A stretch of DNA of 64,000 bases, taken from contig NZ_CP038157.1 of assembly GCF_007641235.1 (NCBI RefSeq), forward strand, positions 682,001 through 746,000, read 5' to 3'. The notes under the pieces were generated by a model. The model was not told the DNA's origin, did not search any database, and saw only the letters and a list, made by a program, of their open reading frames with translations. A program made the translations under genes and the position numbers. Within the stretch, counting starts at the first letter, position 1; every line of letters begins with the position of its first letter. Source of the stretch: Corynebacterium sanguinis. Lineage in GTDB: Bacteria > Actinomycetota > Actinomycetes > Mycobacteriales > Mycobacteriaceae. Positions 34,800-43,778 of this stretch are shown one piece after another.

Positions 34800-36044
34800 C
34801 TACGCCAGCGACGCCACGGTGCGGATGAGGTGCTCGATGTCGGCCGTGGTGTTAAACGGACTCAGCGACACGGTCACGGCGCCGCCGAGCTCGCCGACGC
34901 CCATCTCGTCGGTCAGCGGCCCCTCTGGCATCAGCGACGCCACGATGCCGTGAGCAAAGAGGCGCTGCTGTACCGTCAGCGCGGGCACGCCCTTGACACC
35001 GAACGACAGCCGCGGGATGCGGTCAACTTCCGCGTCGGACTCCGCAGCGGCCTCGCCCGAAACGCCCACGATGTGCACCGCTGGCAGGGTGCCTAGGAAG
35101 GTGTGCAGCTCGTCGCGCAGCCGTTCCAGGTAGCCGGAGGTCTCCGACATGGAGGCGACGAGGCGTGAGCGGCGGGTGGAGCGGCCGGTGGGGGCGTCGA
35201 CAAGCGAGGCGTAGTGGCCGATCGTCGGTGCGACCGCTCCGGCCAGGCCCGGGGACACCCCCAGATCCAGGCGCGCGGCGCCGTTGGCCGCGGGGTCGCC
35301 CACGGCGGCCAGGCGGCCGAACATGCTCTCGTCGCGGAACACCAGCGCGGCGATTTCCGGACCACCCATTTCCTTCAGGTCCACCGCCACAATGTCTGCG
35401 CCCCAGTCGTCGAAAGTGATGGGGCGGTACGGGGCGTAGGCGGAGGCGTCGACAAGCACCCAGGCTCGCGAGGCGGCGCGGACCGTCTCTGCGATCTCCG
35501 CGACCGGCGCGACAGAGCCCAGGTAGGGGTGCGCCGCGGGCACGGAAACGAGGCGGGTGGCGCCGTCGACAAGGTCCATGTACTGCCAGCCCGGCAGCGA
35601 CCCGGTCGCCAGGTCAGCGGCAGCCCACCGCACGTCCGCTTCGGTGCGCCCGAGCGCCGCGGTCAGCTCCACGCGGTCGACGTTGTTGAGCACCACCGAG
35701 GAATTCTTGCCCAGCAGCGGGCGCATCGACGCGACCAGAGAGGCGTAAAGGTACACCAGGCCGGGGCCGAGCACGACGCGTTCGGGGGTGGCTCCGACGA
35801 GGTCCGCGACGGCCACGGAGGCGTCGTGAAGCAAGATGGCTGCCTCGGGCGAGCCTGAGGTCGGCTTGGAGTGCGAACCGGCGGCGGGCTCGGGCCGCGA
35901 AACCGACGTAGCCACGCGAAATGAGCGTGCAACCGCGGACGACACCCGCTCCGGAACCTGCGGGCAGTCGTGCGCGTTGAGGTAAATCCAGCCGTCGGAC
36001 AGTGAGGTGTAGAGGCCACGAACGCTGGCAATGTCGTAGGCCAC
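34800..36044 (-). CDS. Class V aminotransferase / cysteine desulfurase-like protein
   Basis: 414-residue PLP fold-type I protein. It has LNAHDCPQVPERVSSAVARSF at the N-terminus, VVLGPGLVYLYASLVASM near the phosphate cup, LVDASAYAPYRPITFDDWGA, and the PLP-lysine candidate in VDLKEMGGPEIAALVF. No obvious desulfurase Cys loop is seen, so desulfurase activity is uncertain. The GTG at 36042-36044 has an AGGAGGT site 6-7 bases upstream and is preferred over a longer frame. Divergent from wzm. Confidence 0.75.
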   Translation of the reverse strand: MAYDIASVRGLYTSLSDGWIYLNAHDCPQVPERVSSAVARSFRVATSVSRPEPAAGSHSKPTSGSPEAAILLHDASVAVADLVGATPERVVLGPGLVYLYASLVASMRPLLGKNSSVVLNNVDRVELTAALGRTEADVRWAAADLATGSLPGWQYMDLVDGATRLVSVPAAHPYLGSVAPVAEIAETVRAASRAWVLVDASAYAPYRPITFDDWGADIVAVDLKEMGGPEIAALVFRDESMFGRLAAVGDPAANGAARLDLGVSPGLAGAVAPTIGHYASLVDAPTGRSTRRSRLVASMSETSGYLERLRDELHTFLGTLPAVHIVGVSGEAAAESDAEVDRIPRLSFGVKGVPALTVQQRLFAHGIVASLMPEGPLTDEMGVGELGGAVTVSLSPFNTTADIEHLIRTVASLA

Positions 36045-36139
36045 GCACACACCTCCTCGACCCTGATCGATGCCTATTAACCAAACCAATTATGCACACC
36101 ATGACCTTGCAACGCACACTCGCAGCTAGGGTGTTTGAT

Positions 36140-37039
36140 GTGCAGGAGAACCAGAAGTTGCGGGACCGCTTGCGAAGCGACGTCTCGCGCATGACCACCA
36201 ACGCATCGAGCGAACCGCCCGCGTCAAAGTCCACGACGCTGTCCATGGCGTTTCGCGACCTCGTCAGCGGCTGGCGCCAAAACGAACTGTGGCTCCAGCT
36301 CGGTTGGCAGGACATCAAGCAGCGCTACCGCCGCAGCACACTCGGCCCGCTGTGGATCACCGTCGCCACCGGCGTGATGGCCCTGGCGCTGGGGCTTTTG
36401 TACTCCATGCTGTTCCAGATCTCGGTGCGCGAGTTTCTGCCCCACGTCACCGTCGGCTTCATCATCTGGGGGTTCATCGCCGGCTGCATCAAAGACGGCT
36501 CGGACATTTTCATTGAAAACGAGGGCCTGATCAAGCAGCTGCCCTCGGCGCTGTCGGTGCACGTCTACCGCTTGGTGTGGCGCCAGGTGCTGTTTTTGGC
36601 CCACAACATGGTGATTTGGGTGCTGCTTGTCATCGTGTTCCGCATCCCGCTGTCGCTTAATACCCTGCTCGCGATTCCTGCGCTCGCGCTGCTGGTGATC
36701 AACGGCGTGTGGGTGACCATGCTGTTCGGCATCATCGCCACGCGCTTCCGCGACGTCGCGCCGCTTCTCGAGTCCCTGGTGCAGCTGTTGTTCTACGTCA
36801 CCCCCATCGTCTGGACGACCCAGACGCTGCGTGACCAGGGCGGCGAGGTTGCTCAGCGCGCCCGGATCGCTGAGCTCAACCCGCTCTACCACTACCTCGA
36901 GATCGTGCGCGCTCCGCTCGTCGGCAGGGAGGTTGCCCTCTACCACTGGGGCATCGTCGGCGCTTGCACCGTCGTGGGGCTGTTGCTCGCGCTCCTCGTC
37001 ATGCGGCAGTGGCGCTTCCGCGTCCCCTACTGGGTATAA
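36140..37039 (+). CDS. wzm: Polysaccharide (galactan) export ABC transporter permease
   Basis: Permease of about 299 residues with six membrane helices, ABC-2 type. WLQLGWQDIKQRYRRSTLGP is the hallmark amphipathic entry segment of polysaccharide-export permeases. Together with Wzt it flips the lipid-linked galactan precursor across the membrane, as the homologous pair near glfT1 does in mycobacteria. The start is set at GTG 36140, 7 bases after TAGGGT. Upstream in-frame starts would give an unusual extension. The stop is followed by AAGGAG and wzt after 11 bases. Confidence 0.9.
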   Translation: MQENQKLRDRLRSDVSRMTTNASSEPPASKSTTLSMAFRDLVSGWRQNELWLQLGWQDIKQRYRRSTLGPLWITVATGVMALALGLLYSMLFQISVREFLPHVTVGFIIWGFIAGCIKDGSDIFIENEGLIKQLPSALSVHVYRLVWRQVLFLAHNMVIWVLLVIVFRIPLSLNTLLAIPALALLVINGVWVTMLFGIIATRFRDVAPLLESLVQLLFYVTPIVWTTQTLRDQGGEVAQRARIAELNPLYHYLEIVRAPLVGREVALYHWGIVGACTVVGLLLALLVMRQWRFRVPYWV

Positions 37040-37050
37040 GGAGAAAACAC

Positions 37051-37845
37051 GTGGTTTCCATCGACACCTATGATGCCTGCGTCGACTTCCCCATCTTCGA
37101 CGCCAAGTCGCGCTCCCTGAAGAAGGCGGTCGTGTCCTCCGCGGGCGGCGCGATCGGCAAAAACGCCTCCAACACCGTCGTCGTCGAGGCGCTTCGCGAC
37201 ATCAACCTCCACCTGCGCGAAGGCGACCGCGTCGGCCTCGTCGGACACAACGGTGCCGGCAAATCCACCCTGCTGCGGTTGCTCTCCGGCATCTACGAGC
37301 CGACCCGCGGTGTCGCCGACGTGCGCGGCCGCGTCGCCCCCGTCTTCGACCTCGGCGTGGGCATGGACCCCGAAATCTCGGGGTACGAAAACATCATCAT
37401 CAGGGGGTTGTTCCTCGGGCAGTCGCGCAAACAAATGCGCGCCAAAATCGACGAAATCGCCGAATTCTCCGAGCTCGGCGACTACCTCAACATGCCCCTG
37501 CGCACCTATTCCACAGGCATGCGCGTCCGCCTCGCTCTCGGCGTGGTCACCTCCATTGAGCCAGAGATTTTGCTTCTCGACGAGGGCATCGGCGCTGTCG
37601 ACGCTGCCTTCATGGCCAAGGCACGGGTGCGTCTGGCGGAACTCGTCGCCAGGTCAGGAATCCTCGTCTTCGCCTCCCACTCCAACGACTTCCTCGCGCA
37701 GCTGTGCACCACCGCTTTGTGGGTGGACAAGGGCGAAATTCGGCAGGCCGGGCTGGTCTCCGACGTCGTCGAAGCCTACGAAGGGCCCGAGGCGGGCAAG
37801 TACGTCGCCGATTTGGTCGAACGGTTTCATCCTGGGGCGGTGTAG
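37051..37845 (+). CDS. wzt: Polysaccharide (galactan) export ABC transporter ATPase
   Basis: 264-residue ABC ATPase. Walker A GHNGAGKST, signature YSTGMRVRLALG and Walker B ILLLDEGIGAVD are intact. An N-terminal extension (about 50 residues, IFDAKSRSLKKAVV) is typical of O-antigen/teichoic/galactan exporters. There is no C-terminal carbohydrate-binding domain, so export is probably not chain-cap dependent. The GTG at 37051 has an AAGGAG site and follows wzm directly. The stop lies at the start of a hairpin repeat block that may serve as terminator. Confidence 0.93.
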   Translation: MVSIDTYDACVDFPIFDAKSRSLKKAVVSSAGGAIGKNASNTVVVEALRDINLHLREGDRVGLVGHNGAGKSTLLRLLSGIYEPTRGVADVRGRVAPVFDLGVGMDPEISGYENIIIRGLFLGQSRKQMRAKIDEIAEFSELGDYLNMPLRTYSTGMRVRLALGVVTSIEPEILLLDEGIGAVDAAFMAKARVRLAELVARSGILVFASHSNDFLAQLCTTALWVDKGEIRQAGLVSDVVEAYEGPEAGKYVADLVERFHPGAV

Positions 37846-38013
37846 TGACAAATGTTGCGAGATCGGTGCAACATTTGTCATTTTCGCAGGTCGCTGAGCG
37901 AGGGCGTGCAACTTTTGTCACTGGCCAAGAATCATGAGTGACAAATCTTGCAAAGCAGGTGCAACATTTGTCATTTCCCCAGGTGGCAAACCCGCCCTCT
38001 GCAACATTTGGCA
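37846..38013. repeat. Six-copy hairpin repeat array, TGCAACATTTGTCA
   Basis: A 13-base word GCAACATTTGTCA and its complement occur at 37846-37858 (reverse), 37868-37880, 37908-37920 (one change), 37939-37951 (reverse, one change), 37961-37973 and 38001-38013 (one change). The first and second form a perfect 13-bp stem with a 9-base loop. The fourth and fifth form a near-perfect stem with the same loop size. The array fills the gap between wzt and the convergent endonuclease-like pseudogene. Confidence 0.9.
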
Positions 38014-38036
38014 CTCACCACCCCAAACCCCACAAC

Positions 38037-38956
38037 CTAACCCCTAAAACCATTCGCGCGAAGCAGCGCGCTCAGCCTCTCGGGCAGTTGAGGCAACGTC
38101 CCCGAGGAGAATCGCAGCGGCGTCCACCCGAGCGCGGTGGCATCGAGGTTGATTAGAGAGTCCTTTTGCCGCTGGTCGTACTCCCAGTGGTGTGAGCCGT
38201 CGTACATGAGGCCGATCTTCGGCTCCACAAGCGCGAGGTCGAAGATCGTGACCAGGCGCGAACCACTGTAGAGGGGCATTTGCTGCTGCAAACTAAGGCC
38301 GAAACGCTGAGCAATCTGCACGGTGAGCAGCCGCATCTCTGTCTCCTTCGGCGAGTCTGCGAGAGGGCTGGACTGGGAAAGGATCTTTTCCAGCCACCGG
38401 CCGTTGACGCGGTAGCGCGCAGCGTCGCGGAGTTCGACTGCGGTCACCGAGAGGTGGCGCATGGCGGCGTCGACAAGCTGAATGCTCTCCAGCTCATCGC
38501 CACCGATAGCTTTGAGCGCGCCGCAGGTGGCGACGGCTGGGTTTGCGACGCGGAAGGGGTAGCCGTTAATGATCAGCGCCCACGCCTCGCTGTCGCGGCA
38601 GCCGCGCCGTGTGATGGTCGCGCTCAGCGCGTCGCCCGTCGCGTTCGCCGCCCGGGGAAGCAGAGCGTGGTGTCCCAGCCCTTCACGAGGTGCGGCAGGC
38701 CGTAGACGGCGAGCGCGCTGTGGCCCACGATGATGGACTCCGGGTGCTCCACCGCCAGCGCCAAGGCGCGGGCGGCGGCGGGCGCGCCGTACTCGATCGA
38801 GCGCGGGTGGGTGCGGGCGTCGGCAAGCACTGTCCACGTCGGGCGAAGCGCGCTGGTAGGCAGGAAGTGGCGCGCCGAGATCTGCTCGCAGCCCGAGCCC
38901 GGCGTGCTCTTGATGGGCCAGGGGGTGGCGTTGGTCATGCCGTCGAAAAGCGTCAT
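38037..38956 (-). pseudogene. Frameshifted endonuclease-like (DUF559-type) protein
   Basis: The N-terminal part reads in one frame from the ATG at 38956 (MTLFDGMTNATPWPIKS to KGWDTTLCFPGR). The rest continues in another frame from about 38640 (NATGDALSATITRR to the C-terminus). A single missing base in the GGGCGGCG stretch near 38640-38655 explains the break. Joined, it would be about 306 residues: a winged-helix-like N-terminal part, then a very-short-patch/DUF559-like nuclease end (VTIFDLALVEPKIGLMYDGS, then HHWEYDQRQKDS). Real inactivation or a sequencing error are both possible. It interrupts the cell-wall cluster between wzt and glfT1. Confidence 0.75.
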
Positions 38957-39011
38957 GCCCTATTAGAGTCCGACGGGCCCGGCGCGGGTTCCCTGGTGCA
39001 CAATAGAATCT

Positions 39012-39917
39012 ATGACTTCGAGCTTGAGCGCGGATGGAACGACTGCGGCTGTGATCGTGACGCATAAGCGCGTCGACCTGCTGCGCCATTCGCTGCGCCA
39101 GGTCGCCGCGCAGACCCATCCGGTGGAGTGGATCATCGTGGTCGACAACGGGGCCGAGCCCGCCGTGGAGGAGTTATTGCACGAGGTCAGCCCCGACAAG
39201 GGCGTATACCTGCCGTCGCGCACCAACCTCGGCGGCGCCGGCGGGTTCGCCTACGGCTTCCTGCATGCCCTGGCGCTGGGCGCGGACGCCGTGTGGTGCG
39301 CGGACGACGACGGCCGCCCAGCCGACGAAAACGTCCTCGCCGAGCTCTACCGCGTCGCGGCCACCCACGACCTACACCAGGTCAGCCCGATCGTCGCCAA
39401 CCTGGACGACCCCGAAAAACTAGCGTTCCCGCTGCGCCAGGGCCTGAGCTGGAAGCGACACACAAGCGAGCTGGAGGGCGATTTCCTCCCCCAGTACGCC
39501 TCGCTGTTCAACGGCGCGCTGATCAGCTCGCAAGCAATGGAGCGCATCGGCGTGCCCGACTACCGCCTATTCATCCGCGGCGACGAGGTGGAGTACCACC
39601 GCAGGCTGGCCCAGTCGGGGCTGCGCTACGGCACCGCGCTGACCGCGTCCTACCTGCACCCGGACGGCTCGGGCGAGTTCCACCCGATCATGGGCGGCAG
39701 GGCCCACGCGCAGTGGCCGGACAACCCGACGAAGCGCTACTTCACGTTCCGCAACCGCGGATACATCATCAACCAGCGCGGGATGCGGAAGATGAAGCTG
39801 CAGGAAGTGGTGCGTTTCGGCTGGTTCTTCCTGCTGCAGCGCAAAAACCCGCGCGAGTTTGCCCAGTGGCTTAGGTTACTGCGGATGGGGGCACGGGAGG
39901 ATTTCCGTCGTCCGTAA
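39012..39917 (+). CDS. glfT1: Galactofuranosyltransferase GlfT1
   Basis: GT2 glycosyltransferase (301 residues) that adds the first galactofuranose residues to the rhamnose-GlcNAc-PP-decaprenol linker of arabinogalactan. Motifs are VIVTHKRVDLLRHSL, a VVDNGAEP donor-binding strand, the metal-binding ADDDGRP (DDD) at about 97-103, and RGDEVEYHRRLAQSGLRYG. Neighbours wzm, wzt and the GtrA-like gene are the same as around Rv3782 in M. tuberculosis. The 3' end overlaps the convergent gtrA-like gene by 47 bases. Confidence 0.92.
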   Translation: MTSSLSADGTTAAVIVTHKRVDLLRHSLRQVAAQTHPVEWIIVVDNGAEPAVEELLHEVSPDKGVYLPSRTNLGGAGGFAYGFLHALALGADAVWCADDDGRPADENVLAELYRVAATHDLHQVSPIVANLDDPEKLAFPLRQGLSWKRHTSELEGDFLPQYASLFNGALISSQAMERIGVPDYRLFIRGDEVEYHRRLAQSGLRYGTALTASYLHPDGSGEFHPIMGGRAHAQWPDNPTKRYFTFRNRGYIINQRGMRKMKLQEVVRFGWFFLLQRKNPREFAQWLRLLRMGAREDFRRP

Positions 39918-40374
39918 ACCGGCGCGGCTCGGCGGAGGCGACGATCTTCGTCTCCTCCTTGAAAATCACCCGGCGCTGGAGCACGAAGTTGGTCACCGTC
40001 GCTACGCCCTGGGCAATGACAAACGAGGTCGCGTCCTTCCACGGGTTGACAAAACCGAGCGCGATCAGCGGGCCCTCAGTGATGTTGTAGAGCAGCACCT
40101 GCACCGCGAACGTGGAGGCGTAGAGAAGCAGAACAGCCCCCGCCTTCTTCACCGTCACCGCGGCCTGGAAGGCGAAGCGCGAGTTGAGCACGTACGCGAT
40201 CAGCGTGCCAAAACACCAGCCCACCACCTTGGACAAGTCGCGCGACAGCGGCGAGAGCTCGGTCAGCCCGTAGGTAATGCCGAAGTCGACCACGGCGCAA
40301 CCGACGCCAATGATGAGAAACGGCACGAGCTGCCTTCTCACTGAAGTCAGGTAACTGGCCGGGGCTTCTTCCAT
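39871..40374 (-). CDS. GtrA-like membrane protein (Rv3789 type)
   Basis: 167-residue protein with four membrane helices (LVPFLIIGVGCAVVDFGITY; VVGWCFGTLIAYVLNSRFAF; AVLLLYASTFAVQVLLY; ATSFVIAQGVATVTNFVL). The conserved GtrA features NSRFAF and NFVLQRRVIF are clear. In mycobacteria the homologue Rv3789 sits beside dprE1 and has been proposed to act in arabinan assembly, either as a decaprenyl-phosphoarabinose flippase or as an anchor for AftA. The ATG at 40372-40374 is preferred over a long upstream frame. Confidence 0.88.
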   Translation of the reverse strand: MEEAPASYLTSVRRQLVPFLIIGVGCAVVDFGITYGLTELSPLSRDLSKVVGWCFGTLIAYVLNSRFAFQAAVTVKKAGAVLLLYASTFAVQVLLYNITEGPLIALGFVNPWKDATSFVIAQGVATVTNFVLQRRVIFKEETKIVASAEPRRFTDDGNPPVPPSAVT

Positions 40375-40391
40375 AGACACGGGCAACAATC

Positions 40392-41276
40392 CTACCCACG
40401 AAGCAGCGCGCGGAAGGTATCCAGCCGTTCCACCGGCGCCACTTCGGACGCCCCATAGGCCCCGATCGCGGCGAGACGCACGAGCGATCCGGCGCATTTG
40501 TGGCGCACCTTCCGCGCGGGCAGCTTGGGGTGGCCGAGCGAGGCATATGTGCTGGTGATGATGCTATCGGTCGTCTCGGCATCGGCGAAGCAAGCCAGCG
40601 CCAGCACCACGGCCCAAAACGCGTCTCGCCCCGCCGCGGTCCGCTCGCGCGGGAGCTTGCTTGTCGACGCCCTCACCGACGCCGGCAGGTCCGTCTCGCG
40701 CCCCAAGTCAAGAGCTTTGAGCAGGAGCACGAAGTCGTACATCGAGGTCCGGGCGACGACATCGCGCACCTCGGCGCGGGTGAGCTTGAGCACGTCGGCG
40801 GCGATGTCCTCGCCGATCAGGTCGCGGTTGATTTCGGAGATGTTCAGCCCCTCCGTCCCGAAGGCGCCGGAGCCGGCGATGCACACGGCGGGCGGGGTAG
40901 CGTCGTCACGCGGGTAGGCCTCGACGAGCTCGAGGTCGAAGCGCCACAGGCCCCAGTGGTAGTAGATGGTGGTGCGGGCGCCGGTGAGGGCGTCGCTAAG
41001 CGTGGTGGCGGGGTCGATGACTGTATCCGGCCGCGGCTCGGCTGGCTCGGTGGTAAAACCCGCGGGTTGCGCGCTGAGGCCGAAGGCGGTGGCGACGGCG
41101 CGGGAGACGTCGTGAAGCGAGCTCGCCTCGTCGATGCCAAGGTAGCGGTAGGCCTCCTCGTCGCCGACGTGCACGGAGACGCGCAGCATGAACGTCGAGC
41201 GGCTGCCCGAGCGCGGGCGCAGCAGAGCGAGGTCGAACACGGGCGCTCTGTACTCGCTGTGCTCGCTGCCTCTCAT
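40392..41276 (-). CDS. PRiA4_ORF3 / IS1096 TnpR-like protein (tentative)
   Basis: About 294 residues. The N-terminal half (VSVHVGDEEAYRYLGIDEAS, TTIYYHWGLWRFDLELVEAY) resembles plasmid pRiA4b ORF-3-like domains, small beta-rich modules often annotated as IS1096 passenger proteins. The second half (about 130-290) is helical and unrecognised. No transposase chemistry is present and no inverted repeats flank it, so it is a resident gene. The ATG at 41274-41276 is one of several possible starts; a later ATG (LRVSVH) is possible. Divergent from the 78-residue gene. Confidence 0.55.
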   Translation of the reverse strand: MRGSEHSEYRAPVFDLALLRPRSGSRSTFMLRVSVHVGDEEAYRYLGIDEASSLHDVSRAVATAFGLSAQPAGFTTEPAEPRPDTVIDPATTLSDALTGARTTIYYHWGLWRFDLELVEAYPRDDATPPAVCIAGSGAFGTEGLNISEINRDLIGEDIAADVLKLTRAEVRDVVARTSMYDFVLLLKALDLGRETDLPASVRASTSKLPRERTAAGRDAFWAVVLALACFADAETTDSIITSTYASLGHPKLPARKVRHKCAGSLVRLAAIGAYGASEVAPVERLDTFRALLRG

Positions 41277-41313
41277 GTCGCCCCAGCTTAGCGCTGGCGT
41301 AGACTTGGCCACC

Positions 41314-41550
41314 ATGAGGAAGCACTACAAGGGCGATGATCCGCACGCAATCCACGAGGCCGCGCAGCGGGTCGAGGCGCCCCTGTCCGACTTCATGATC
41401 CGCCTCTTCGCCGAAGAGCTGCCGTTTCTCGACAGCGCTTCGCGCACCCGCGTCTACGACATCCTGCGCGAGCACAAGGCGGCGGGCCGCGGTGTGATCT
41501 CGTCCCAGGAGGAGCTTCCCGCGGAGATTCGTGAACTCATGGACCTCTAG
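41314..41550 (+). CDS. Small conserved hypothetical protein upstream of dprE1
   Basis: 78-residue soluble helical protein (MRKHYKGDDPHAIHEAAQRV ... EEELPAEIRELMDL-type ending), rich in charged residues, with no known domain that I recognise. The ATG lies 8 bases after TAGACT, suggesting a leaderless message. It ends 21 bases before dprE1. Position suggests a tie to the arabinan locus, but that is inference only. Confidence 0.65.
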   Translation: MRKHYKGDDPHAIHEAAQRVEAPLSDFMIRLFAEELPFLDSASRTRVYDILREHKAAGRGVISSQEELPAEIRELMDL

Positions 41551-41571
41551 CGGGCGACTAGGCTTGAGCGC

Positions 41572-42975
41572 ATGCAACTACACACAGACGTTGAATCGCT
41601 CTACGGGTGGGGGCGCACCGCACCGTCGACCGCCCATGTGCTGTCCACCCCGGACGTCGAGGTGATCAAGCGCGCCGTTGCGCAGGTCGCTGACGACAAG
41701 GCCGCCGCGAGCCGCGGCATCATCGCGCGCGGCATGGGCCGCTCCTACGGCGACCCCGCCCAAAACGGCGGCGGCCTCGTGATTGACATGCAGCCGCTGA
41801 ACCGCATCCACTCCATCGACCCGTCGACCGCGATTGTCGACGTCGACGCGGGCGTGACCCTCGACCAGCTGATGAAGGCCGCCCTGCCGTACGGCCTGTG
41901 GGTCCCCGTTTTGCCGGGCACCCGTCAGGTCACCATCGGCGGTGCGATCGGGCCGGACATCCACGGCAAGAACCACCACTCCGCGGGCTCCTTCGGCAAC
42001 CACGTCGTCTCCATGGAGCTGCTCGTCGCCGACGGGCGCGTGCTGCACCTCGAGCCGCACGGCAGCACCGACGACCCGGACGGCACCCTATTTTGGGCCA
42101 CCGTCGGCGGGATGGGCCTGACCGGCATCATCCTGCGCGCGCGGATCCTGATGACGCGCACGGAGACGGCCTACTTCATCGCCGACACCGCGCGAACCGA
42201 CACCCTGGACGAGACGATCGCGGCGCACTCCGACGGCTCCGAGGTCAACTACACCTACTCCTCCGCGTGGTTCGACGCGATCTCCGCGCCGCCGAAGACG
42301 GGCCGCTCTACTATTTCCCGCGGCTCGCTGGCCACCCTGGCGCAGCTCGAGGAGTACGCCCCGAAGCTGGCGAAGGACCCGTTGAAGTTCAACGCGCCGC
42401 AGCTAATGACGGTGCCGGACATCTTCCCCTCGTGGACGATGAACAAGCTGTCCCTGATGGCCATCGGCGAGGCCTACTACCGCATGGGCGCGCCGGCGAA
42501 GAACCAGGTGAAGAACCTGACGCAGTTCTACCAGCCGCTGGATCTGATCGGCGAGTGGAACCGCGGCTACGGCTCCAAGGGCTTCCTGCAGTACCAGTTC
42601 GTGGTGCCCACCGACGCCGTCGAGCCGTTCAAGGACATCATCTACCAGATCCAATCCTCCGGCCATTACACCGCGCTGAATGTGTTCAAGCTGTTCGGCG
42701 AGGGCAACCGCGCCCCTCTGTCGTACCCGATGAAGGGCTGGAATGTGTGCGTGGACTTCCCCATCCGTTCCGGCCTGGGCGACTTCCTCGACCGCTTGGA
42801 TGAGCAGGTCATGGAGTTCGGCGGCCGCCTTTACCTGGCCAAGGAGTCGCGCACCTCGGCTGAGAAGTTCCACGCGATGTACCCGGGGATCGCCGGCTGG
42901 CTTGAGACCCGCCGCAACATCGACCCGAATGGCGTCTTCGCGTCCGACATGTCGCGCCGCCTCGAGCTCAACTAA
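41572..42975 (+). CDS. dprE1: Decaprenylphosphoryl-beta-D-ribose 2-oxidase
   Basis: FAD enzyme that oxidises decaprenyl-phosphoribose at C2', the first half of the epimerisation that makes decaprenyl-phosphoarabinose. The 467 residues carry the VAO-type FAD signature [16 protein letters not shown] (53-68) and the active-site segment [10 protein letters not shown] with H132. WNVCVDFPI contains C393, equivalent to Cys387 of M. tuberculosis DprE1 that benzothiazinones modify. The start codon is 7 bases after TAGGCT. dprE2 follows after 13 bases. Confidence 0.97.
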   Translation: MQLHTDVESLYGWGRTAPSTAHVLSTPDVEVIKRAVAQVADDKAAASRGIIARGMGRSYGDPAQNGGGLVIDMQPLNRIHSIDPSTAIVDVDAGVTLDQLMKAALPYGLWVPVLPGTRQVTIGGAIGPDIHGKNHHSAGSFGNHVVSMELLVADGRVLHLEPHGSTDDPDGTLFWATVGGMGLTGIILRARILMTRTETAYFIADTARTDTLDETIAAHSDGSEVNYTYSSAWFDAISAPPKTGRSTISRGSLATLAQLEEYAPKLAKDPLKFNAPQLMTVPDIFPSWTMNKLSLMAIGEAYYRMGAPAKNQVKNLTQFYQPLDLIGEWNRGYGSKGFLQYQFVVPTDAVEPFKDIIYQIQSSGHYTALNVFKLFGEGNRAPLSYPMKGWNVCVDFPIRSGLGDFLDRLDEQVMEFGGRLYLAKESRTSAEKFHAMYPGIAGWLETRRNIDPNGVFASDMSRRLELN

Positions 42976-42988
42976 AGGAGTCACTTTC

Positions 42989-43753
42989 ATGCTCAACGCA
43001 GTAGGACAAGCACAGCACATTCTTCTTCTCGGCGGCACCTCGGAGATCGGGCTAGCGATCGTGGGCGAGCTCGCCTCCCGCGGCGGCAGCCCCACCGTCA
43101 CCCTCGCCGCGCGCCAAGATTCGCCGCGTATCGACGCCGCCGTGGCCGACGTCACGGCCGCCGGCGCGGGCCAGGTGCGCCTGGTCGACTTCGACGCGCT
43201 TGATGTCTCCTCGCACCCGGACGTCATCGACGCCGCCTTCCAGGACGGAGACGTGGATGTGGCCGTCGTCGCCTTCGGCACCCTCGGCGACCAGGAGCAA
43301 CTGTGGCAGGACCACGCCGCAGCCGTGGAGTCCGCCCAGATCAATTACACCGCGGCCCTGTCCGTCGGCGTGCTGCTCGGCCAGCACCTCAAGGCTCAGG
43401 GCCATGGCACGATCATCGCGCTGAGCTCGGTGGCGGGACAGAAGGTGCGCCGCTCGAACTTCGTCTACGGCGCCTCCAAGGCCGGGATGGACAACTTCTA
43501 CCTCCAGCTCGGCGAGGCACTACGCGACTCCGGAGTGCGCGTCACTGTCGTGCGCCCGGGCCAAGTGCGCACCAAGATGACCGAGGGCTTAGGCGAGGCC
43601 CCGCTAACCGTGAACAAGGAGGACGTCGCCCAAGCGGCGGTGTCCGCCGCGCTCGAAGGGCAGCGGAGCGTCTTCGTGCACAAGGCCTTCGGTCCGATCT
43701 CGTTCGTGCTGCAGCACATCCCCGCCCCGATAATGCGTAGGCTTAGCTTCTAA
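42989..43753 (+). CDS. dprE2: Decaprenylphosphoryl-2-keto-beta-D-erythro-pentose reductase
   Basis: NADH-dependent short-chain reductase (254 residues) completing decaprenyl-phosphoarabinose synthesis. The Rossmann motif ILLLGGTSEIGLAI, the catalytic Ser in LSSVAGQKVRRSN, and YGASKAGMD with the YxxxK pair are present. AAGGAG lies 9 bases before the ATG. It pairs with DprE1 as a heteromeric system at the inner membrane. Confidence 0.96.
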   Translation: MLNAVGQAQHILLLGGTSEIGLAIVGELASRGGSPTVTLAARQDSPRIDAAVADVTAAGAGQVRLVDFDALDVSSHPDVIDAAFQDGDVDVAVVAFGTLGDQEQLWQDHAAAVESAQINYTAALSVGVLLGQHLKAQGHGTIIALSSVAGQKVRRSNFVYGASKAGMDNFYLQLGEALRDSGVRVTVVRPGQVRTKMTEGLGEAPLTVNKEDVAQAAVSAALEGQRSVFVHKAFGPISFVLQHIPAPIMRRLSF

Positions 43754-43778
43754 CCCAATTGTTTTCGAGTGCGAAAGG

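Noticed and set aside
37846..38013. CRISPR array
   Set aside because: Repeat orientation alternates, spacing is irregular (9-50 bases), units are 13 bp and no cas gene is present in the window.
40392..41276. Active IS1096-like transposon
   Set aside because: Only a passenger-type domain is present. No transposase or terminal inverted repeats were seen.
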